A stretch of DNA of 10,243 nucleotides from NCBI GenBank assembly GCA_029935135.1, contig JAOZKX010000044.1, forward strand, positions 1 to 10,243, given 5' to 3'. Position numbers and translations under genes: made by a program. Positions 1 through 4,332 of the stretch are shown in pieces (position 1 is the stretch's first letter; each line of letters opens with the position of its first letter). Below the pieces are notes generated by a model, which made no database searches, was not told the DNA's origin, and was given only the letters and a program-made list of their open reading frames with translations. Origin of the DNA: Desulfocapsa sp. (lineage in GTDB: Bacteria; Desulfobacterota; Desulfobulbia; Desulfobulbales; Desulfocapsaceae).

Positions 1-725
1 ATATCGTTAAAGAGGTGACAGACACCTTCAATATCATCACTCACAGTACCGCAGTTTTCTCCATTCGCCCCGGCAAGTGCCAGTAGACTCTGGAGCAAAG
101 ATGGGTTGGCACTGAACTTCTCCCCCGCAACCTTTGCCTTCCCAGGTGCAACAAGTTCACTGCCACTGCAAAAGAAACTGACTTTCGCTCTTTGCCGCAC
201 CGGAAGCATGGAATATCCCACTCCGGCAAGGTCTATCTGGTGCTCCGGACAGATGGAGATACCCCTGGCGATGATCGTCTGATTTTTCTTTAGATCCGCA
301 CCCTTGGCATGGATAAAAAAGCCCCTCTTCTGCAGATACTGTTTTGGCACAAGAACATTTCCTTTGTCAACCTGACACTGCTCCTGCGGCACCACTCCCT
401 GACATCCAGCCGGGATCAAGCCGCCGGTCATAATCCTTACGGCTTCCCCGTGTGCAAGACGAATCTTTCGTATATCTCCAGCCGCAACCTCTGTTACAAC
501 CCGAAAACACTCCTCAGCACCCTCTTCTTTACCGGGTTTTGCAATAGCATAGCCATCACGCAGAGAAGCATCAAACCCCGGGAGAGGCATAAGCGCCTTC
601 AGGGATCTAGCAGGATAACGATGCAGACTCACATCAAGGGGAACATTCTCCTCCGGTAACACTTCACATCTCTGAAGTATCACCCGCTGGGCCTCTTTCA
701 GATCTATTGCCATATTATCAGCCAT
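1..725 (-). CDS. moeA: Molybdopterin molybdenumtransferase MoeA (partial, C-terminus beyond window)
   Basis: About 241 codons of an open frame read leftward off the window; MoeA proteins are usually about 400 residues, so the C-terminal third is missing. MoeA inserts molybdate (or tungstate) into adenylylated molybdopterin in the cytoplasm. Landmarks in order: an N-terminal helix MAIDLKEAQRVIL, the segment FDASLRDGYAI (family form FDnSamDGYA, with its Asp kept), RIMTGGLIPAGCQGVVPQE (family form RIMTGAxxPxGaDaVvxqE), then a GADLKKNQTI / GISICPEHQIDLAGVG stretch and SFFCSGSELV. In the last of these, Ser stands where the family normally has Asp (STGDEL). The start is ambiguous: ATG at 725 (MADNMAI...) or the in-frame ATG at 713; neither has a strong ribosome-binding site. 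The gene begins just after the terminator of the upstream metV cluster, so it probably has its own promoter or depends on readthrough. The family call is secure; which paralogue it is remains open. Confidence 0.88.
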   Translation of the reverse strand, partial: MADNMAIDLKEAQRVILQRCEVLPEENVPLDVSLHRYPARSLKALMPLPGFDASLRDGYAIAKPGKEEGAEECFRVVTEVAAGDIRKIRLAHGEAVRIMTGGLIPAGCQGVVPQEQCQVDKGNVLVPKQYLQKRGFFIHAKGADLKKNQTIIARGISICPEHQIDLAGVGYSMLPVRQRAKVSFFCSGSELVAPGKAKVAGEKFSANPSLLQSLLALAGANGENCGTVSDDIEGVCHLFND

Positions 726-750
726 CTCGTTATCCCAAATAGCCCTGCAC

Positions 751-791
751 AAAAAAAAATCGCTTCTGCACCACAGGCACAAAAGCGATTT
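751..791 (-). terminator. Intrinsic terminator after metV
   Basis: On the minus strand AAATCGCTT (791-783) pairs perfectly with AAGCGATTT (765-757) around a 17-nt loop. It is followed at once by a run of T (complement of the A-run at 751-759). It lies about 45 nt past the metV stop and about 25 nt before moeA, so it separates the metV cluster from moeA. Confidence 0.82.
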
Positions 792-837
792 CCACATTAC
801 TCTTCTGAACGAATCCAGAAGCTCTCATCCAACAAGA

Positions 838-1506
838 CTACACGGTCAAATCATCACGTACAATCTTTCGTGGACCGCCATGCCCTGCTGTGGACCAATC
901 ACGAATGGGTGCAATAACTTCCATCTGTGCAGAACGGTCAAAAGAAGCCAGACGATCATGGATGGATTGCCAGATACACTCCACATCCTTGTGAATTTCA
1001 CATCTGCCGTCAACAGAACCGCCGCATGGGCCATTCATCAGGCTCTTTGCACATCGGGCAACCGGACACAAACCTCCGGTAAGATGGAGGACACAATCAC
1101 CGCAACCGGCACACTGCTCTGTCCACTCACCCTGTTCGGCAGATCCGCCAAAGAAGGTCGTGTTCAAGGCAGGATAGACCATGGTATCTTTTCGCAGATT
1201 GGAGATAAAGTTGACACCAACCCCGCAGGCAGTGGAAACAACAGCATCATACTTACCTTTCCACTGATCAATTTCATCGATATATTCACGATCACACTGA
1301 CGAACCAGACTGGCAGTGATCGTTTCAATTTTCTTCCCTTCTTTTTTCGCACCAAGACGAATGAGCGAGGCAATAATATCAGCCTCTCTTTCGCCACCAG
1401 CGGAGCAAACAGTAACACACCCGCGACAGGCAAGAACCAGAACCTTTTTACAGTCCTTCACCATTTCCACAATTTCTGCCATGGGTTTTCGTTCAGCGAC
1501 AATCAT
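838..1506 (-). CDS. metV: MetV: methylenetetrahydrofolate reductase C-terminal-domain protein (iron-sulfur/zinc subunit)
   Basis: A 222-residue protein matching the MTHFR_C / MetV family along its length. MetV is the partner of the flavoprotein MetF in the MetVF-type methylene-THF reductase of the Wood-Ljungdahl methyl branch, and links it to electron carriers. Visible motifs: ACRGCVTVCSAGG (Cys27, 30, 34), RQCD (Cys71), TACGVGV (Cys94), CAGCGDC (132-138), and the family signature LCPVARCAKSLMNGPCGG (146-163), then RCEI (Cys169) and Cys177. The Cys-rich blocks imply metal or Fe-S binding. The start ATG at 1506 is preceded by GAGGAG at a normal distance; an internal ATG at 1482 is a less likely start. 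It is the last gene of the cluster, 66 nt after mvhD and followed by a terminator. No metF lies next to it, which is unusual for MetVF. The assignment to the family is firm; its catalytic partner is inferred. Confidence 0.88.
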   Translation of the reverse strand: MIVAERKPMAEIVEMVKDCKKVLVLACRGCVTVCSAGGEREADIIASLIRLGAKKEGKKIETITASLVRQCDREYIDEIDQWKGKYDAVVSTACGVGVNFISNLRKDTMVYPALNTTFFGGSAEQGEWTEQCAGCGDCVLHLTGGLCPVARCAKSLMNGPCGGSVDGRCEIHKDVECIWQSIHDRLASFDRSAQMEVIAPIRDWSTAGHGGPRKIVRDDLTV

Positions 1507-1572
1507 TTCACTCTACTCCTCTCTATCTTAACAGAAGTCACATCTTCCGTTCGGTACAATTCCAGATACGCC

Positions 1573-1986
1573 CTAGCCATTAAACGGGCTGGGGCCAAGA
1601 TCACGAATACGGCTGTCCATCTCTTTACCCTTTTCAACAAACTCAGGATGCAGGCCACGGGGCAAATGATACATCTCCACCCGTCCAGCCTCAACACCGA
1701 GTTCCACAAGGGCCTCACGAACGGCCTCCACACGCTTGGCGGCGCGGGCACTTCCCTTCACATTATGACAACCATCTTCGGGGCAGCCAACCACATAGAC
1801 ACCATCGGCGCCCTCTTCAAAGGCATTCAGTAAGGTGGTTACCTGAAGCTTGCCGGTACACGGCACCCGAACCAGATTAATACTTTGGGGAAACCCCAGG
1901 CTTTCCAACTCGCTGCCCTCTTCGGCACAACTCTGCTGAGAAGTGTAATGGCAACTGAACAAGGTTATGGCTGGATCAAAACTCAT
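1573..1986 (-). CDS. MvhD/FlpD-type electron-transfer subunit (hydrogenase iron-sulfur subunit family)
   Basis: A 137-residue protein of the MvhD/FlpD family, small [2Fe-2S] proteins that pass electrons between a hydrogenase, formate dehydrogenase or reductase and a heterodisulfide-reductase-like complex. Family signatures seen: VRVPCTGK (Cys43; family form RvMCSGR), FEEGADGVYVVGCPEDGCH (Cys68, Cys73; family form AfeeGADGVlvaGCxxgdCH), and AAKRVEAVREALVELGVEAGRVEMYHL. At the N-terminus the usual FCCNWC-type segment is replaced by LFSCHYTSQQSCAEEG, which leaves Cys12 and Cys20, so the cluster-binding set differs from the archetype. ATG at 1986 has a good ribosome-binding site (GAAGAGG, about 7 nt upstream). 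It sits between the hdrC-ferredoxin gene and metV on the same strand, the kind of neighbour set seen in MetVF-HdrABC-MvhD clusters of acetogens. Its partner complex is inferred. Confidence 0.85.
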   Translation of the reverse strand: MSFDPAITLFSCHYTSQQSCAEEGSELESLGFPQSINLVRVPCTGKLQVTTLLNAFEEGADGVYVVGCPEDGCHNVKGSARAAKRVEAVREALVELGVEAGRVEMYHLPRGLHPEFVEKGKEMDSRIRDLGPSPFNG

Positions 1987-2017
1987 CTCTATCCTCTTCT
2001 ACAGTAAGAAAATCAAA

Positions 2018-2034
2018 TCGACCGCAACGGTCGA
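2018..2034 (-). other. Short perfect hairpin between hdrC-ferredoxin and mvhD genes
   Basis: TCGACCG and CGGTCGA pair perfectly (7 bp) around a 3-nt loop, and on the minus strand a T-rich stretch follows. It lies about 30 nt before the mvhD start. It could be an attenuator, an mRNA-processing or stability element, or a protein-binding palindrome; nothing in the sequence decides between these. Confidence 0.45.
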
Positions 2035-2060
2035 ATCAATCTAAAAAAAAAGCTATTATA

Positions 2061-2621
2061 TTAAACACCACAGGCGGCTATTAACCGTTCATCCTGAGAT
2101 TCTTTCAAGGTAATCGCATTTGCAGGACATTCTTCAACACATATTCCACATGCCCGACATTTTTCCACATCAATGGTGGCAACGCCCTGTTTATCAATAA
2201 AAGGGATTTCCCATGGACAGGTACGAACACAGGTGAGACAGGCAACACAGAGATCACGCTCCACCCTTGCAGCCTTTCCTTTCTCCACCAGATCATCTTC
2301 GCTGACATAGCCTTCTTTCAGAGCAAGCTTGGACACTGCGCCCATAATGTCGGCAAAACTGACATCCTGCGGACAGACAAAAACACAGGATCTGCATCCG
2401 GAACAGTACCAGAGCATATCCGAGGTGAGCAAACGCTCCTTCATGCCCATACGAATCATATGGATGATTTTTCGTGGATCAAACTCAGGAATGGCCTGAC
2501 TGACCGGACAAATTCCGCTGCATGCTCCGCAAGCAAAACAACTGTTAAGATGTTCTCCGCCCGGAAGCGCAACGACATCTCCATTAAAAGCTGAATCAAG
2601 TGTAGTTGGTGACTTTCCCAT
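2061..2621 (-). CDS. HdrC-like iron-sulfur protein fused to a 2x[4Fe-4S] ferredoxin
   Basis: The protein carries four [4Fe-4S] cluster motifs. The first half is HdrC-like, with CFACGACSGICP and CSGCRSCVFVCP, the paired CxxCxxCxxxCP motifs of heterodisulfide reductase subunit C. The second half is a bacterial-type ferredoxin, CVACLTCVRTCP and CRACGICVEECP. It should act in the cytoplasm as a multi-cluster electron wire. There is no transmembrane segment, so it is not the membrane-bound HdrE/Dsr type. It is the first gene of the minus-strand cluster with the MvhD-like protein and MetV. I take ATG at 2621 as start (186 residues, MGKSPTTLD...). An in-frame GTG at 2657 would add 12 residues; neither has a clear ribosome-binding site. 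HdrC is normally a separate small protein; here the ferredoxin domain is fused to its C-terminus. No HdrA or HdrB gene is present in the window. Confidence 0.86.
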   Translation of the reverse strand: MGKSPTTLDSAFNGDVVALPGGEHLNSCFACGACSGICPVSQAIPEFDPRKIIHMIRMGMKERLLTSDMLWYCSGCRSCVFVCPQDVSFADIMGAVSKLALKEGYVSEDDLVEKGKAARVERDLCVACLTCVRTCPWEIPFIDKQGVATIDVEKCRACGICVEECPANAITLKESQDERLIAACGV

Positions 2622-2657
2622 AATTAGTATGAACTCGTGTAAGTATTCTTCTAACAC

Positions 2658-2818
2658 CGGTGATAAACGATAAGCCGGTACTCTTTTCAGTACCCCCTCG
2701 GAGTCTATCGCTTACCTGAGGGGTATAAGTGCCTTGGCGGTATAACATAACAATACAATTGCAATTAACCTTCCTGCTTTTCTTGTTTTTTATGACAGGA
2801 GTTCAGGAGTGAGGCACT
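2658..2818 (-). promoter_or_regulatory. Foldable leader upstream of the hdrC-ferredoxin gene
   Basis: This non-coding stretch before the cluster has several complementary segments. TACCCCTC (2725-2718) pairs with GAGGGGGTA (2699-2691, one bulge). GTACT/AGTAC (2678-2693) forms a small hairpin that shares the TAC at 2691-2693 with the first stem, so the two cannot both form fully. AGTGCCT/AGGCACT (2728-2734 with 2812-2818) could close a longer stem. TATCG at 2706-2710, in the loop of the first stem, can pair with CGATA at 2668-2672, as in a pseudoknot. I matched it to no riboswitch class I know. It may be a cis-regulatory RNA or a set of operator half-sites. Confidence 0.35.
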
Positions 2819-2860
2819 AAAGTATTCCCATGGCAACTCTTACCCGAGCCACCATGTTAA

Positions 2861-2890
2861 TTGATACTTTCCATAAATGAAACTTATAAT
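2861..2890 (+). promoter_or_regulatory. Sigma-70-like promoter for hpt-elbB
   Basis: TTGATA at 2861-2866 (-35 like) and TATAAT at 2885-2890 (perfect -10) are separated by 18 nt. Transcription from about 2897 would give an hpt leader of roughly 150 nt. The promoter points away from the hdrC cluster. Confidence 0.6.
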
Positions 2891-2896
2891 CTAACG

Positions 2897-3050
2897 GAAG
2901 AGGAGGTTTTTGTCAACAAAATGCAAGGGTGAAACAGCCCATTGGGACAACATTCCATCCCAACAGGCCATTTTCCCTTGACTTTAAGCAGAACTTACAA
3001 TACCCACATGAAGAAGAATCCCTTTCCATTCCTCTAACAATACCGCCATC
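2897..3050 (+). other. Long 5' untranslated leader of hpt
   Basis: Between the predicted start of transcription and the hpt ATG there is a consensus AGGAGG at 2901-2906 with no convincing start codon at normal distance. TTG at 2910 is only 3 nt away and opens a frame that stops at 2979; ATG at 2921 stops after three codons. There is also an imperfect hairpin: TTGGGA (2942-2947) with TCCCAA (2958-2963), extended by a GCC/GGC pair across a CA/CA internal loop. A further ATG at 3008 opens a 9-codon frame ending at 3037, just before hpt. Leader-peptide or RNA-structure control is possible but unproven. Confidence 0.3.
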
Positions 3051-3584
3051 ATGCAATCCAACAGCAAAGAACTTGTACTCGACAGACAAACAATTCAGAA
3101 CCGCGTCCTGGAGATGGGCGAAGAAATCAGCAGAGATTATCAGGACCAGGAGCTTCTGGTTATCGGTGTCCTCAAAGGTGCATTCATCTTTATGGCGGAC
3201 CTGATTCGCGCCATTTCCATCCCCCTTGCCACAGATTTTATCCAGGTTTCATCTTACGGAGGGGGCGCATCCTCTTCCGGAAAAATAAGTCTGGTCAACA
3301 ACCCCAACTCCCCTGTCAAAGACAGCCATATATTGCTGGTGGAAGATATTATTGATACGGGGTTGACCATGCAATGGCTGGTAAATCATTTTATAGATCA
3401 GGGTGCCGCCTCAGTTCGTGTCTGCTCTCTGATTGACAAGGCCGAACGCCGTGAACATCAAACCAATATAGACTATCTTGGCTTTGCGATCCCCAAAGGA
3501 TTTCTTATTGGCTACGGCCTTGATTATGATGAAAAATTCAGGAATCTGCCGGAAATATTTCACCTCATACTGGAGACAGACTGA
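3051..3584 (+). CDS. hpt: Hypoxanthine (guanine) phosphoribosyltransferase
   Basis: The 177-residue protein is of normal full length for bacterial Hpt. This cytoplasmic purine-salvage enzyme joins hypoxanthine or guanine to PRPP to give IMP or GMP. Diagnostic features are the N-terminal VIGVLKGAFIFMADLIR segment, the flexible-loop region VSSYGGGASSSGKI, the PRPP-binding signature LLVEDIIDTGLT (Glu98, Asp99, Asp102, Thr103) and the C-terminal FLIGYGLDYDEKFRNLPEI segment, all typical of the HGPRT family. ATG at 3051 is the only start that keeps the family N-terminus: the same frame upstream holds stops at 2979, 2985 and 3009. No Shine-Dalgarno sequence precedes it (AACAATACCGCCATC), which is odd next to its neighbours. 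Its stop is 2 nt before elbB, so the two are almost certainly cotranscribed. Confidence 0.95.
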   Translation: MQSNSKELVLDRQTIQNRVLEMGEEISRDYQDQELLVIGVLKGAFIFMADLIRAISIPLATDFIQVSSYGGGASSSGKISLVNNPNSPVKDSHILLVEDIIDTGLTMQWLVNHFIDQGAASVRVCSLIDKAERREHQTNIDYLGFAIPKGFLIGYGLDYDEKFRNLPEIFHLILETD

Positions 3585-3586
3585 AG

Positions 3587-4240
3587 ATGGCAAAAAAATC
3601 AATCGCAGTAATCCTCTCTGGATGCGGTAATCAGGACGGTGCTGAAATCCATGAATCAACCCTCACCCTCTGGGCAATTCACAAAAACGGGGCAAACTAC
3701 AAGTGTTATGCCCCCAATATCAAACAGCACCATGTACTCAACCATATCAGTGGCAAGGAGATGGATGAGGAACGAAATGTACTTATTGAATCGGCACGCA
3801 TTGCCAGGGGTGATATTACAGACCTGAGCCAGTTTCAGGCATCAGCACATGATGCGCTGGTACTTCCTGGAGGTCTTGGTGCCGCGAAGAACCTTTCTAC
3901 TTATGCATTTGACGGCCCCAACTGCAGCATCAATCAGGATGTGGAAAAGGCAATCACGGCCATGGCCGAACAACATAAACCCATTGGTGCCCTCTGCATT
4001 GCCCCTGCCATTCTGTCACAGATCATGGACAATGTGCTGCTCACTGTCGGCCAGGATCCTGCAACCATCAAAAATATCGAAGCCATGGGTGGACGCCACC
4101 AGACAACTCTGCAGGCCGAAATCGTCGTGGACAAAGAACGCAAAGTCGTCACAACACCATGCTATATGTTAAATGCCCGGGTCGATCAGATAGGCGAAGG
4201 CGCAGACAGAGTAATCCAGGAACTTCTGCATCTGATGTAA
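3587..4240 (+). CDS. elbB: ElbB-type DJ-1/PfpI family protein (isoprenoid biosynthesis glyoxalase ElbB)
   Basis: The 217-residue protein matches the ElbB (sigma cross-reacting protein 27A) branch of the DJ-1/PfpI class I glutamine-amidotransferase-like superfamily. The N-terminus KSIAVILSGCGNQDGAEIHES, the block DALVLPGGLGAAKNLSTYA, and the nucleophile-elbow segment IGALCIAPA with Cys137 are characteristic. So is the later CYMLNARVDQIGEGADRVI. E. coli ElbB has been linked to isoprenoid synthesis and has weak glyoxalase activity; its true physiological role is uncertain, and no isoprenoid gene is nearby here. The ATG lies 2 nt after the hpt stop, and its ribosome-binding site (GGAGA) falls inside the hpt 3' end, indicating coupled translation. 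Length is as expected and no key residue appears missing. Confidence 0.92.
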   Translation: MAKKSIAVILSGCGNQDGAEIHESTLTLWAIHKNGANYKCYAPNIKQHHVLNHISGKEMDEERNVLIESARIARGDITDLSQFQASAHDALVLPGGLGAAKNLSTYAFDGPNCSINQDVEKAITAMAEQHKPIGALCIAPAILSQIMDNVLLTVGQDPATIKNIEAMGGRHQTTLQAEIVVDKERKVVTTPCYMLNARVDQIGEGADRVIQELLHLM

Positions 4241-4249
4241 ACATTTATA

Positions 4250-4288
4250 AGGCAAACGATATCAGCCACAATCTGCTTTCTTTTGCCT
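4250..4288 (+). terminator. Possible weak terminator after elbB
   Basis: AGGCAAA (4250-4256) and TTTGCCT (4282-4288) pair over 7 bp with a long 25-nt loop, and a modest T-rich stretch (AACTTTTC) follows. The loop length and poor T-run make this only a candidate. If it is not a terminator, the kinase gene could be read through from hpt-elbB. Confidence 0.3.
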
Positions 4289-4332
4289 AACTTTTCTCCA
4301 GAGTTACGAATTGCAGGGTCTATCTATACATT

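Noticed and set aside
309..659. Plus-strand open frame of 116 codons
   Set aside because: It lies antisense within moeA, whose motifs are unmistakable on the minus strand; low-complexity product, no motif.
880..1833. Long plus-strand open frame of 317 codons
   Set aside because: It is antisense to the MetV and MvhD-like genes, which have clear family motifs and ribosome-binding sites; the translated product has no recognisable domain and no ribosome-binding site.
2622..3050. Sigma-54 promoter (GGCAC-N5-TTGC) in the divergent intergenic region
   Set aside because: A GGCAC occurs on the minus strand near 2730 but no TTGC element lies at the right distance; TTGCAA near 2760 is upstream of it rather than downstream.
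2929..3204. Plus-strand frame starting at GTG 2929 and overlapping the hpt start
   Set aside because: The product has no recognisable motif and its second half is an out-of-frame reading of hpt. The long hpt leader explains the open stretch.
4290..4332. Sigma-70 promoter immediately before the kinase gene (TATACA at 4325-4330)
   Set aside because: The -35 candidate TTACGA is only 15 nt away and transcription would begin at or inside the start codon.
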